61,588 nt of DNA from Prorocentrum cordatum (lineage: Eukaryota; Sar; Dinophyceae; Prorocentrales; Prorocentraceae): the NCBI GenBank assembly GCA_963575745.1, contig CAUYUJ010002712.1, positions 25,001 through 86,588 on the forward strand, read 5' to 3'. Below the pieces are notes generated by a model. That model was given only the letters and a program-made list of their open reading frames with translations. It did not search any database and was not told the origin of the DNA. Both the position numbers and the translations under genes were made by a program. Positions 19,657 to 30,384 of the stretch are shown piece after piece (position 1 is the stretch's first letter; each line of letters starts with the position of its first letter).

Positions 19657-21240
19657 TCGCGCGCGCGCCGTCTTCGGGGCTCTCTTGGGCCGTCCTCAGC
19701 CCCTCTTGAGCCGTCTTGGCGCCCTCTTGGGCTGTCGCGGTGCCCTCGTGGAGGCTTCTTGGACCGTCCTGGCGCGGTCTTGGGGGGCTCTGGGGCCGTC
19801 CAGGAGCGGGGGGCGCCCCAGAAGGCGCACGCGTGAACAACAAAAAAAAACACGTTGCACCAAGGGAACGGGTGATTTTGTGCGTTTACAGGCCCTCTTG
19901 GGGCGCATCTTAGATGCCTCTTGGGGCGTTTTGGGGGCCGTCTGGAGGCCGTCTTCGTTTTTTTATATAAACCATCTCTCTTGGACCGTCTGGGACCATG
20001 TGGATCTCTCTGGGAAGCCACTTGGAGCGCTCCTGGAGCGCTGTTGGGGCCGATTTCGGAGCCCTCTTGGGCCGTCCTCGGCGCCTCTTGAGCCGTCTTG
20101 AGGGCTCTCTTGGAGGCTTCTTGGACCGTCTTGGCGCGGTCTTGGAGGGCTCTGGGGCCGTCCAGGAGCGGGGGGCACCCCAAAAGGCGCACGTGCGAAA
20201 ACATATACGTTTTACGAAGGGAACGGGCGATTTCTTAGAGGCCCTCTTGTTGCGCATCGTGGATGCCTCTTGGGGCGTCTTGGGGCCTCTTGAGGCGTCT
20301 GGAGGCCGTCGTCGGTGTTTTTGATCGTTCTTGGACCGTCGGGGGCCATGTGGAGCTCTCTTCGAGGCCACTCGGAGCGCTCCTGGAGCGCTCTTGGGGC
20401 CGTTTTCGGAGCCCTCTGGGGCCGTCTTGGACGCCTGTTGGCCCGTCTTGGGGTCCTCTTAGGGCTATGTGGGGAACCCTCTCGGAGGCGTCTTGGGCCG
20501 TCTGGTCTGGGGCCGTCCAGGAGCGGGGGGCACTCCAAAAGGCGCACGTGTGAAAAAATACGTTTCACGGAGGGAACGGGCGATTTTTTGCGTCTAGAGG
20601 CCCTCTTGGGGCGAATATTCGATGCCTCTTGGGGCGTCTTGGGGGCCTCTTGAGCCGTCGGGAGGCCGTCGTCGATGTTTTTGATCGCTCTTGGACCGTC
20701 TGGGACCATGTGGAGCTCTCTTGGAGGCCACTCGGAGCGCTCCTGGAGCGCTCTTGGGGCCGTTTTCGGAGCCCTCTTGGGCCGTCTTGGACGCCTATTG
20801 GCCCGTCTTGGGGCCGTCTAGGGGTATGTGGGGGACCCCCTTGGAGGCTTCTTGGGCCGTCTGGGAGCGGGTTATTGGGCCTCTGGGGCCGTTTGGGAGC
20901 ATCGGAGAACCCAGAAGCCGAGTTTGTGAAATATGTACGTTTCACGAAGGGAATGGGCCAATTTTTGCGTCTAGGGACCCTCTTGGAACGTATCTCGGAG
21001 GCCTCTGGGGGACTCGTGGCGACCTCTTCTGCCGTCGAGGAGGCCTCGCAGCCCGTCTTTGGGACACCTTGGTCGTCTTGGAGAGCTCGTTGGGCGTCCC
21101 GGAGCCATTTCGAGGCCGCCAGAGGAGTCCCTGCGCGATTTTCACGAGGTTTTGCACGATTTTCGGGAGCGGATGGCACCTCCGGGGGGTTCGGCCCGAC
21201 CCCCCCCCCCTCCGAATCGACCGGGCCGGGCTCCCAGGGG
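19657..21240 (+). repeat. 350-375 bp tandem array built from CTTGGG-type words, block 2
   Basis: A landmark AAAAGGCGCACGTG followed by a TACGTTTTACGAAGGGAACG-like word recurs at about 19820, 20182, 20537 and 20911 (spacings about 362, 355 and 374). Between landmarks each unit has CCTCTTGGGGCGTCTT-type periods, a TTTTTGATCG word, a CATGTGGAGCTCTCTT word and an AGCGCTCCTGGAGCGCT palindrome. Many frames stay open on both strands, all with Leu/Gly/Ser or Pro/Arg/Glu repeats; I regard none as a gene. Confidence 0.85.
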
Positions 21241-21322
21241 AGGGGTTAGGGGGGGGGGGCATCTCACGCGCCGATGAACCCCAAGGGGTCGGCGGATTCC
21301 TGATCCTACGGCATCAGCCGGC

Positions 21323-21890
21323 ATGGCCGGGGCCAATGTCGGCGAGGGAGTTGGGGCGCAGACCATTGAGGTCGAAGAAGCTCCCGACAAAGATGATAAT
21401 GAATCGTTCGCAGATGATTTGGAAATAAGAAGGGATCCGAATGATACTAGGTTGAGGGCCCCTTTCCCTGGAGAACAGCATCGCATAATGCACGGAGACG
21501 GCAGAGATCTGGACGCAAGTCCTGATGCCGAGAATGTGCTTTTGCGCGCGAATGTCCCGCCATCGCCCGACCATAAACAGCTTCGTCCTGAAGAGCAAGA
21601 CCCTCCGGGTCGAACCAGGAATGCTGGCCGTGCGATGTCGCATATTGACGGACCCCCTTATGTACCTCACGTCGCAACAGCGAGCGAACATCCAAGAATA
21701 ATCGAGTGACGAGGTGCGGAAACAGGTTGCGGAAGCCCACAGGGCCGGTCCGATACCTCCGCGCATTACGGTCTTTCGCGGGCGTTTCTATAGCACGATC
21801 AAGGACAATGCGCGGTTGGCGCAGGATCCCATATTTGCTATGCTCGGTGAAATGGATCCACGAGACTTCAAGCCTGTGTTCAGTCTCTGA
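21323..21890 (+). pseudogene. Unrecognised coding-like segment ahead of the Tpt1-like region
   Basis: Frame 21323-21709 (128 codons) is Asp/Glu/Pro-rich with no domain I know. Frame 21711-21890 then reads EVRKQVAEAHRAGPIPPRI and TVFRGRFYSTIKDNARLAQ before a TGA at 21888-21890; this second piece has a balanced residue mix and looks like real protein sequence. They lie 0.2-0.8 kb 5' of the Tpt1-like pseudogene and may be its decayed N-terminal part. A family A hairpin follows at 21977-22000. Confidence 0.35.
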
Positions 21891-21976
21891 AGGCAGAATT
21901 CGATTGAGATGAGCGACCAGACTCTCGTCCACAGGAAGTCTACGGCACACTTATTCCATTGGTAATGCCGAATGAC

Positions 21977-22000
21977 GCTACCGGCACAGCCGAGGAAGCG
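21977..22000 (+). repeat. Family A hairpin A11
   Basis: Inner CGGC/GCCG around loop ACA (21982-21992). Outer CGCT on the left pairs with AGCG on the right. Confidence 0.55.
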
Positions 22001-22111
22001 GAGGCAACATTCCTAAAGAATTATCGTGGTCCTGTAATGTTGGGAAGCCCAGAATTCTGGCGGAAGCGTAGCCACCGGTCGCACACGCAAGCATAATCCA
22101 TAGGCGAGAGC

Positions 22112-23236
22112 TTGGTGTACATGGCGAGACATTGTGAGGAATGCGCCCGATCGTCGGGCGGATGGGTATATGTGGGTGACCTCATACAGAAAATGAAGGA
22201 CGATGGAATATCACATGTCACTGTTGCCAATGCAACGCACGCTTTCACAATGCTGCCATCAGGAGAGATCGATGTTCTCGGTGCTCGAGCTACTGACATT
22301 ATGGTCCTCGGAGAAACAGAGATGTATAATCAGTGGCTCTCTTTCCTGAACCCTGGCGCTTCACGCGACGCAGTCGTTGATGAGGAAAACTGGAACTAAG
22401 TCATTAATGTAGACAGGGCTGAAAGGGCCGCCAAGACCATTCCATTGTTTTTTCGCGCGTGCCAGGGACACTCTTGTTTTGCTCACAATATTGAGCGCAT
22501 GCATGCTCCCTGCGAGTTTGGAATGGCGCGATGTCACGGACATGTGTTGCACATTTCGCCCATTGAGGCCATGAAAGAATCGATTCTTGGAGATGGCATC
22601 ATCAAATGCCCAGATAAACGCAAAGGACTGTGCAAGGCGCCATGCTACGATCTTCTTAGGTTGATGCCAACAAAGCACGAATGTCTGTCAGAGGATGCTC
22701 AGTATATTCCTCACTGGTTCAGCCAGCGGAAGAATGGTGACGCCCCACCTGTAAGGGCGTGCCAGGCTGAGGGCGCTGTTTCTGTTGGCGGTGGATTACC
22801 AACAGATGGACGATGGCCACGAACAATTACTCCCCATGTATGGGAAATTGAGGCATCACACGTTCAGGATTGGTCATGTGTTGTTGTTTGTAATGGAAGA
22901 GTATTGTCTCGCCTTCGATATCGCATCTGCCGCGATGGAACCCCCGTGATGACAGGCGAAGCACGCTTTAACGACATCTCTCGGATAGTGCAACTGTCGG
23001 CGATTCTTCGTGAGAGTGTAGAGGAATCCGGACGATCCACCCTCTCTGATGAAGAACAGGACCGCGTGATGCACAAACCGTGGAATGATGGCGGCAGGTG
23101 CATCTGCGATTGTTTGCATTGCCATGTCGCGGTCAAATGCAATTTGCATGTCAGAACGAATTGTTTTCAGAAGCCGGCTGAACAAGCATTGTCTGCTGCC
23201 TGGGCCTCCCTGGGCCTTCAGCCGCGTCTGGAGTAG
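22112..23236 (+). pseudogene. Tpt1/KptA-like RNA 2'-phosphotransferase domain, one in-frame stop
   Basis: Frame 22112-22399 reads MARHCEECARSSGGWVYVGDLI, like the N-terminal lobe of Tpt1 (basic helix, then G-W/Y-V-x-V-x-D-L). A TAA at 22397-22399 interrupts it, and the same frame resumes as VINVDRAERAAKTIPLFFR and ACQGHSCFAHNIE. QGHS in this position is the hallmark of Tpt1/KptA, and CHGHVLHISPIEAMKESIL follows where the H-G-T strand and helix are expected (the Thr is replaced by His). Tpt1 removes the 2'-phosphate left by tRNA splicing, using NAD. The C-terminal 150 codons are not recognised. Other NAD-dependent ADP-ribosyltransferase folds remain possible. The stop and the changed HGT motif argue against activity. 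Confidence 0.5.
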
Positions 23237-23287
23237 ACCCCGCTGGGAGATGCCCGATCCGAGATCATTAACAATAGGCTAAAAGCA

Positions 23288-24478
23288 ATGGAGAAAAGCT
23301 CTTCGGATGCAGTAGACAACCTGGGCAAGGTGGAACAGCATCAACGTAAATGTGCTCAAGACAGTATAGCCCGAGAGAAGATGGCATTGGCTGGGGGAAC
23401 ACACGCGGTTTCGATGCCAGGAATTGTTCCTTCGCGGTGCCCCAGCTGCGCCTCGGCACCGCCGCCGGCGCGACATGGACATGTCTTTCAGTACCTGGAG
23501 CCCTTGAAACTCAGGTTTCTTATTTGGTTGATACATAAGCATGGGGGAAATAATCGCCCATTGCTGACGAATGGTGGCCGTGCGTCTGGACACCTGACCT
23601 TGACCAATATGCTCGCCCCATGAAATGCCCTGCGCTTGCTGTGTCTGATTGGGATCATGTGAGCGCAGACGAAGTGCAACCGGCAGTGGGCTGGATTCAG
23701 TGGGAAAAGGATATGAACGAAAGCGGAGTTGACAAATCTTAATCGGTAATTTTAGAGCGGCGAGCCAAGCGTTCGCAGTCGCCACCCTTGGAGATATTGA
23801 TTTTCAAGTTGTTGCTGATTTTTACCACCGGCCGAGCCGTAGTGACGACGCGATTTCGCAACGTGAGAAGAAAGCTGAAATGTCGGATGGTACTTCCAGC
23901 GCATGCATTGCACAGCGTCATGAGATGATTCTTGCAGATAGGGGTTTACCCTTCTGGCGTGATTTTCATTGTCTGCATGGGTGGTTTCCAACATGACAGC
24001 ATATGAAATCTCAGGGGTCATCAAAGTAGCAACGCAACTTGTTCTTGAGTACCTAACGATTGATCAGAATGGGAAGCAATTGGATTCAGAGATGATCTAT
24101 GAAGTACCTCCAGGAATGGGAGAGGTGATAGACATAATTTGGGTCCAGCCATTTGACCGTATCCCCGTTCATGGAAGGCGGGGAAGAGTTCTGCTGACCG
24201 TGCGCGAGATGATATTATTATTCATGTCTGGTATGAGGTCCAGCGTACATCGACAAAAATACCGATCCCTGGGATATGCGTATGCTCTGGATTGTCGAAT
24301 CAGATCAGCGGTCGAAGCATTCGAGCTGCTTGATGAATGGCTCGATGGATTTGAAACTGAGGTTTCCAAGATTGTACAAGACAAATGTGCCATCATTCAT
24401 GAAGCTAGTGTGATCATTAGTTCGTTGACGGATCAACCACTAAGCGTCGAAATTCGTATTGCCACTGACCTTGTTTGA
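23288..24478 (+). pseudogene. Unrecognised, broken coding-like sequence
   Basis: Codon-like segments appear in changing frames: 23288-23623, a stretch near 23750-23930 reading ATLGDIDFQVVADFYH and SQREKKAEMSDGTSSACIAQR, and the longest, 23969-24478 (169 codons), with VIKVATQLVLEYLTI, EMIYEVPPGMGEVIDI and HEASVIISSLTDQPLSVEI. The 169-codon piece has a normal residue mix with short hydrophobic strands but no motif I can name. GC content here is lower than in the surrounding sequence. It may be the continuation of the upstream Tpt1-like gene or of an unidentified retroelement. Confidence 0.3.
23448..23471 (+). repeat. Family A hairpin A13, loop ACC
   Basis: GCGCC-T-CGGC on the left, loop ACC, GCCG-CC-GGCGC on the right. 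Outer 5 bp and inner 4 bp are both perfect. Confidence 0.6.
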
Positions 24479-25130
24479 GTTTTTAATATTGACAATGCTA
24501 TCAGATCTCCTTAACAGGACGCGAGCGGAAAGCGGCACCGCCGCTTCTCCCACTGAGACCGCTCAAGCTGAGTCACCGGCGGGTGGTTTGACTCCCGTTG
24601 CTGACGACGTCGCCGCACAGCGAGCTAGCCACCGCTCTCGGCCACCTCCGAGAGAGACGAGGCAATGCGTGAGGGCATCTTATCGTGCTGCTCCATGCCC
24701 ATTTGCGTCTGCCGGCGCAGCCGCGTCAGGCCACGAGACTGGATGGATTCACGCGGGCAGAGTCCGATCCTGGGCTGATGAACCCAGGATTGAGAGATAT
24801 TCACCACAAGCACCGGCGGTTGAGCCGGGTGGCGGATCTTCCCGCGATGGCCACGGCGCCGGGCCGCTCATGGACAGTACCTGGGACGCGACCATCGACT
24901 GCGAGACAAAAAGTGACACTGGAGATGTTCAAGGATGTTACGCGCATGTTTCTCGACATCAGACAGTTGCGGGCCACAGCAAAACGTGGCAATGGTTTAA
25001 GCTTGATGACTACAAGGATAAGTTTCGCCGATCTCCTGGATCAATGAGAAATTTGCGAGCGCCCGCGCCTCCGCCCGCGCCGGGGCCGAGCCCGTCGGAG
25101 AAGGGCCGGGGCAAGACTGAACAATATTAG
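24459..25130 (+). pseudogene. Low-complexity hypothetical segment
   Basis: A 223-codon frame rich in Ala/Pro/Ser/Arg with no recognised domain. Its last third (CYAHVSRHQTVAGHSKTWQWFKLDDYKDKFRR, written here in two overlapping parts for length: CYAHVSRHQTVAGHSK and TWQWFKLDDYKDKFRR) has a more normal composition. It carries family A hairpins at 24527-24550 and 24713-24723. It is compatible with a gag-like linker but nothing decides this. Confidence 0.25.
24527..24550 (+). repeat. Family A hairpin A12, loop ACC
   Basis: GGA plus AAGCGGC on the left, loop ACC, GCCGCTT, a bulged C and TCC on the right. Ten base pairs with one bulge. Confidence 0.7.
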
Positions 25131-26159
25131 TGGCGCCCATCATGCGACTGGAGTACAGCGCCGCTGGAGAAGATGACGTTGATGACGACAGGATTCGGCG
25201 CGACACAGTCGGAGCTGAATCGCACTACTTCGCGGAGCTTATGCACCAGGTGCACGCGGGCATTGAGACCTGAGCTGAGAATATGAACTCAGGCGGGAAA
25301 CGTCGGGCTTCTCCGGCCTTTTGCCCCCAGGCACCCACCGTCGAGCGGTAAAATTGTTCTTTTGGGGTTCGCTCCGGTGGTTGCGCATATGTGCAGGCCT
25401 GGCGGGCAGGGGCCGGGGCGGCTCTACGCGCCCCGCCGCGGGGGGGTCAATGTGCCCCTTGGCGCCACCTGGTTCCTGCCCTTCTCACCGCACTTGCTTT
25501 GCTTGCACTGTTTGCTTCTCTTCTGGACGTTAACGCTACCGAAGCTGTTTGGCTCAGGTCCGACAGAAAAGGAGCGCGCTGGTCTGCGCGCGCGCCGAGG
25601 GATCGTTCCCTCATCGTGGTCGTGTCGTCGGACGGCCGGCCTCCCCCGTCAGGGTTGTACATGTTGCTTGCTTAACGGCGTGATCTTGTCTTGCCCATGT
25701 CTTCTGCGAAGCCCATTGACTATGGGACGCCGTCGGGACACATTGCAGGGATAACGAATATCCAGGCAGATTATTTTTACATATACGGAGAACAAATATC
25801 CTGGGTGGTTCACGGATCCCGCCGTGCTGGAATCGATTCGAAGCAAGATGGGGTTCCGAAGTTGCAGCATCCCTGCCGTGCCAGGGTCGCCTTCAGGTCA
25901 TTTTGATATCATATCTCGGTCATGCTTGGATCGCGCGGCCGTCGCGCGTTCATTCAGGGGCCACCCTGCGCGCTCGTGGATCCATCTTGTTGCCATTGGG
26001 CCATCTCGGCGTCGCTCGTGACTCATGTGTCTGGTCATCTTCGGGCCCGCCTGAGACGGTCCAGAATCAATGGGGGGATCGTGTTGGGATGGCGTTACCC
26101 CAGGGTCGTCTGGACGTTATCGCATGTGGCCCCAGGCCCTACCCGCGCAGGGCCGCCTT
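25131..26159. other. No gene recognised
   Basis: GC-rich sequence with short open frames on both strands, none with a recognisable motif. I see no repeat longer than simple words here. Confidence 0.4.
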
Positions 26160-26282
26160 GGCTGGAGGAGAAGCACGAGGAGGGGGGATGGGGGGGGGAA
26201 GAGGAGGAGGAGGAAGAGGAGGGGGAGGAGGTGGAGGAGGAGGAGGCGGAGGAGAAGGAGGAGAAGGAGGAGGAGGAGCATT
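26160..26282 (+). repeat. Polypurine tract, (GGA)n-like
   Basis: About 120 bases of almost pure G/A (GGAGGAGG, GAAGAGGAGG). A second GGA/GCA run lies at 26611-26646. Such tracts can form triplex or other non-B DNA. Encoded Glu/Gly runs are a by-product. Confidence 0.9.
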
Positions 26283-26814
26283 GGGCTGGGCTGACCAGTA
26301 CAGAGGTTGGACCATTGGCCCTATGCGCAAGCTCAGCTGCATCGAGCTCCATCATCTCGCGAAGCGAGGTGCCAAAATACCCCTGCCAGTTTCGGGCTTG
26401 TTTGCGGGTGTGAATCGCGTGTCCAGGACGAGCGATGGAACTAGAAGGAGCTGGCGCGTTTCGGTCCCGATGAAGCGTTGTTCGAGAATTTGATGACCCA
26501 GCTGAGGTGAAGGTCGCAGGCTGCGGCCGGCGAAACCACCGACAGTGATTCATTCGGTTCCGTTTCGGGGTCGGCGGCATTGACGCTGGCCCCCTATGGA
26601 ACATGACAGACAGGAGGAGGAGCAGGAGGAGGAGGAGGAGGACAAGCTAGGTGCGCTCGCGTCATATCTGACGTCCTACCCCTTCCTCCCACCCCTTACC
26701 ATGGCGCTGATTTTCTTTATCCGCGGACGCGTGTCGTAGCGGACCTGTGGCTCCGCGCGCGCGTGCGTAGTGGGAAGGGGTGCGCGTGCGTGCGTGCGCG
26801 CGTGTGTGCGTGGT

Positions 26815-26930
26815 TGTCGTGGTGGTGGTGGTGGTGGTGCTGCTGCTGGTGGTGGTGGTGGTGTTGGTGCTGGTGGTGGTCGTGGTGGTGGTGGTGGTGG
26901 CGGTGGTGGTGGTGGTGGTGCGGCGCGGTG
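26815..26930 (+). repeat. (GTG)n microsatellite
   Basis: GTGGTGGTG with interruptions (CTGCTGCTG near 26838 and a GTTGGTGCTG block). Preceded by a GCGTGCGTGCGCG run at 26781-26810. Confidence 0.95.
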
Positions 26931-27118
26931 GTGGCGGGCGGATGGGCGCGCGAGAAAGAAGGCCCGCGCTGGGGCGAGAACGCCATCCTGAACGACGGAG
27001 GCCAAACACCGATCCGAAAATGAGGCCCACGCTGCAGCGGGAGCACGATTCGGAACGATTCGGGAGCAGAAATGAGGCCGGCGCCTCGAGAGCGAGAGCA
27101 CATTTTGGAAAAGCACAT

Positions 27119-27127
27119 ATATATTAG

Positions 27128-27167
<40 letters not shown>

Positions 27168-27176
27168 TATATATAA
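27119..27176 (+). repeat. (AT)n microsatellite
   Basis: Roughly 55 bases of TATATA, in sharp contrast with the GC-rich surroundings. Confidence 0.95.
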
Positions 27177-27343
27177 CGCAGGCGAAAACCCGTTTCCCGG
27201 GAATCCTGCGTGTAAAAAACAATACGCGGGGGGGGGGTCGGATATTTTCGGGGCGCCATCGGGGGAAGTGGGAGAGTGTTTTCATATTGTGCAATTGTGG
27301 AGGAGGAGGAGGGAGAGGCGGAGGAAGGACGGGGGGGAAGTTT

Positions 27344-27700
27344 CCAGCAGCTCGGCAGAGAGCAGCACGACCCGGAGCAGCACGACAGAGAGCAGCAGCC
27401 TATGGACGCTGACATCCGCGACGGGTCCCAGCAGCTCGGCAGAGAGCTGCGCGACCCGGAGCACCGCGACAGAGAGCAGCAGCCCTTGGACGCTGACATC
27501 CGCGAGCGGCCCCAGCAGCTCGGCAGAGAGCAGCGCGACCCAGAGCAGCGCGACACAGAGCAGCAGCCCCTGGGGGTTGACATCAGCGAGCGGCCTCAGC
27601 AGCTCGGCAGAAAGCAGCGCGACCCGGGGCAGCGCGACAGATCGAGAGCAGCAGCCCTTGGACGGCGACATCCGCGAGTGGGTCGGCGAGTGCTGCGACC
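27344..27700 (+). repeat. 84 bp tandem repeat reading as a 28-residue unit
   Basis: CCAGCAGCTCGGCAGAGAGC-like words start units near 27344, 27428, 27512 and 27596. One frame reads QQLGREQRDPEQRDREQQP then LDADIRERP for each unit. The unit length is a multiple of three and the fourth unit has an insertion that breaks the frame (DRSRAAALG). The open frame from 27276 runs on to 27923 but nothing beyond the repeat is recognised. Confidence 0.85.
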
Positions 27701-28480
27701 GAGAGCAGCGCGGGAGCGAGCCCCATCGTCGCCAACGCCACCGAGGGCGAGATGTCATTGCGGGCAAGGGCCGCGCCCGCGCCTTTTAGCCCAGCCGGTC
27801 GGGCTACTTCCAGGGCGGAACTCCACTACCTACACCATCTCCGCTCTTGCGCTGCGTCCGCCAGTGGCGCGGCCAGCGCGACCAGCGCTGCTGGTGGAGT
27901 ATCGCCGGGCCCTCGCGCCGTGAACCTGAATCTTCGGGGGCCTGGGTGCCTCCAAATGTTCTCCTTCGGGGCCTTCGTGGCTACGCGTTTCACGTCCGGG
28001 GCCATGCTGCGGGGCCTCTTCCAAGCGCTGCGCCCGGAGGCGCTCGCCACAGCGATGTTGGCCGCAACCGGGCGCGCCAGACATCATCGCAGGCGGGGGC
28101 GTGCCCGCGGTGCCCTTGTTCGCCGTCGCTTCGGGCCCCCCAGTGCCAGTCGCGGCCGTCAGAGCCGTGCGAGTGGGAGGTCTCCGCGCGGCCTATGGGG
28201 CTGGAAGCCTCGTAGCTATTTGGAGGGGCGCGCGCACTACGCCATGGCTCTGCCGCGTCCTTAGCGCCACAGTTGCCCTGGCAGGCTGCCCCGCGCTGGG
28301 GCTTCAGGCCAGCGCGCCCGTCCTCGCCGCGGTTTGCTGGCCAGCCTTTTCTTTAGCGGAGGCGGCGGCGTCGGGCCCGCCCCCGCCAGGGCCGCGCCCC
28401 GGGCCCGCGCCGCCAAGAGGGCGACACCTGCGGGCCACCTCCTGGGCCGCCAGTGTGATGCCGAGTAGGCGCGGCGCTCT
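27701..28480. other. No gene recognised, possible degenerate 5' part of the LINE-like element
   Basis: Very GC-rich, open in several frames on both strands. No domain is seen. One hairpin with arms CGCGCTGG (28292-28299) and CCAGCGCG (28309-28316) encloses GGCTTCAGG, a relative of the family B core. Confidence 0.35.
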
Positions 28481-28590
28481 TTGCCGCGCGCCAACGCGCC
28501 GGGGACCCTTCGCCAAAGGGGGGCCGTGAGTATGCAATCCTGGCCTGGCCAATCCGTTCTACTACCGCCCTGGCTGCGTGGAAGGCGGCT

Positions 28591-29160
28591 TTGGGGCCCT
28601 GCGACCAGGTGCAGGGCGCGGGCGCGCTCTCGCCAGGGCAACAAAACGCCGCCCGAGGCCTGCGCGACCGCCCTGGCCAGCCCACGCGGGCAGAGTACGT
28701 CGCAGACCACGGCAGAGCCAAGCGCGCGAGGACCGATCCCGACACTGCCCGCCAGGCCGCTTTGCTGGGCGCGCCCCTTCTGGAGAAATACGACGGGGCG
28801 CTGGGCCCCGGGCCCGAGGGCCCTTCCAGCAGCATGCCGCCCCAGCCTGCGAATTTGGAGTGGTGGAATTCAATTGGTTACGCCGCCCTCGAGCAAGACG
28901 CCCCCGCGATTCTCCAGGTGCCGACGAACGTGGGCGCAGCTTTGGCCCAGCTCCGCGGACACGTGGCCGAACAGCTCCTTGCCGCGAAGGCTGCTGGCGA
29001 CGCCGCCGCGCAGGCCCCGGCGGAAAAGGCGTTCGCGCTTTTCGACAGAGTGTTGCTCTTCAAACCTGGGAAGACCCGCGGTGGCCAGAAGACGCGCGAC
29101 TCGGGTGGCCTGGCGCGCGTCCCCACGTGGCGCGTGCGGATGGCGGAGCAAGGGGGCTGA
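28591..29160 (+). pseudogene. LINE 1 pre-RT segment
   Basis: A 189-codon frame with EWWNSIGYAALEQDAPAILQ, PTNVGAALAQLRGHVAEQL and EKAFALFDRVLLFKPGKTRGG. I recognise this WW-x-S-I-G-Y...FDRVLLF pattern from the region ahead of RT in dinoflagellate LINE proteins. It ends at TGA 29158-29160. Its biochemical role is not known to me. The frame differs from that of the RT downstream. Confidence 0.55.
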
Positions 29161-29479
29161 GGAGGTCTCTGGCGCGAATCCACGACGACTGCGAGCCGCG
29201 GGCCGAGAAGAGGAGGTGGTGCCCCGACGGCGAAGCAGGACGCGCGAGCGGTAGAGACGCCGCTGGACGAACACCTTGTCAGCAAGGCAATGCAGCGAGC
29301 CCTCCGCCCCAGCGCGCTGGCCTCGGGGGCTGGCGTCCAGGCTGGCCTCCAAGGTTCATTTCCAGAGCAGCCAGAACAACTCCTCTTGGAAGTGCCAGCG
29401 GGGCCAGACGACGACACTCGCGCTGCCCTGGCCGCGGCCCGGTCAAGAGCCTCGCAAAGACCCCGCGTCGCTCTGGACC

Positions 29480-30372
29480 TGGCCCAAACGGCAGCCGCTT
29501 TGAACACTGGCGCACGTTGCTTGCCGACACCCACGCTCTGGAAGTGGTGGCCAGGGTCGCGGTCGCCTTCCTGCTCGGCGAGCTCAGCCCCGAGGCGACG
29601 CGAGCCAGCCAACCTTGGCGCCCGGTTGCTGGCCCAGCGCAAGCGGAACGGAACATTCCGGCCGATTGCTTGCGGTTCCGTCCTCTCCGCCGCCTCGCTG
29701 CGAGAGCCGCCTGCGATGTCTACAGGGGCGACATGCAGGGCGGAGTCGGCCCCCGCCAATATGCCGCTGGGCGCGCGGCGGGGTGCGAGCTCGTGCACAA
29801 GTGCCTCGCAGCCCTGTCGGAGGCTTGCCCGCTCGGGGTTGCTCTAGCGCTCGACTGCTCTAACGCCTTCAACAGTGCCCCCCGCGACAGGGTCCTTGAG
29901 CTTGCGTCGGCGGGCCCCGCGGCTGTTCCAGTGCACCAACCACTGGCTCACGGGAACCACGCGGCACTACTGGTGGGGCGACCCCGCCGAAGACGCCCGC
30001 CGCATTCGGGCTACCAGCGGCGTGGACCAGGGGTGCCCGCTCTCGCCAGCACTCTTTGCAATTGGCATTGCGGACGCTTTGGACGATGTTTACGCGCGCC
30101 TCCAGGCCCTCTCGACCTCCTGTAGGGTGTTCAGCTACCTCGACGACATCATGGTCTTCGCCCCGCCAGAACACGCGGACGCAGCCATGCAGGTGGCCAC
30201 CGACTCCCTAACGCAGCACGGGCTTGCAGTCAACCAGACGAAGACCCAGGCGTGGTCCGCCGGAGGGCGCGGCCATTTGCCTGCCGCCGCACAGGGGCGC
30301 TGGGTGGACAACCTCACCTGCCTGGGGAACACCGCCCCTTGGCTCGAGCAGGAGCGGAGAGGGGAGGGATAG
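29480..30372 (+). pseudogene. LINE 1 reverse transcriptase domain
   Basis: From about 29480 one frame reads GPNGSRFEHWRTLLADTHAL, then EVVARVAVAFLLGEL. A second frame segment covers RPIACGSVL. Motif A is ALDCSNAFNS (about 29847-29877). After a frame change near 29.90 kb come WLTGTTRHYW, motif B SGVDQGCPLSP (about 30015-30048) and motif C FSYLDDIMVF (about 30129-30160, YLDD). Catalytic Asp residues of motifs A and C are present. RT would prime cDNA synthesis at the target site. The domain is split over three frames, so it is not functional as it stands. Confidence 0.7.
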
Positions 30373-30384
30373 GAGGAAGAACGA

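Noticed and set aside
18504-20204. Minus-strand 566-codon frame
   Set aside because: It lies antisense to the Helitron zinc tail and the CTTGGG satellite; composition is Pro/Arg/Ser without motifs.
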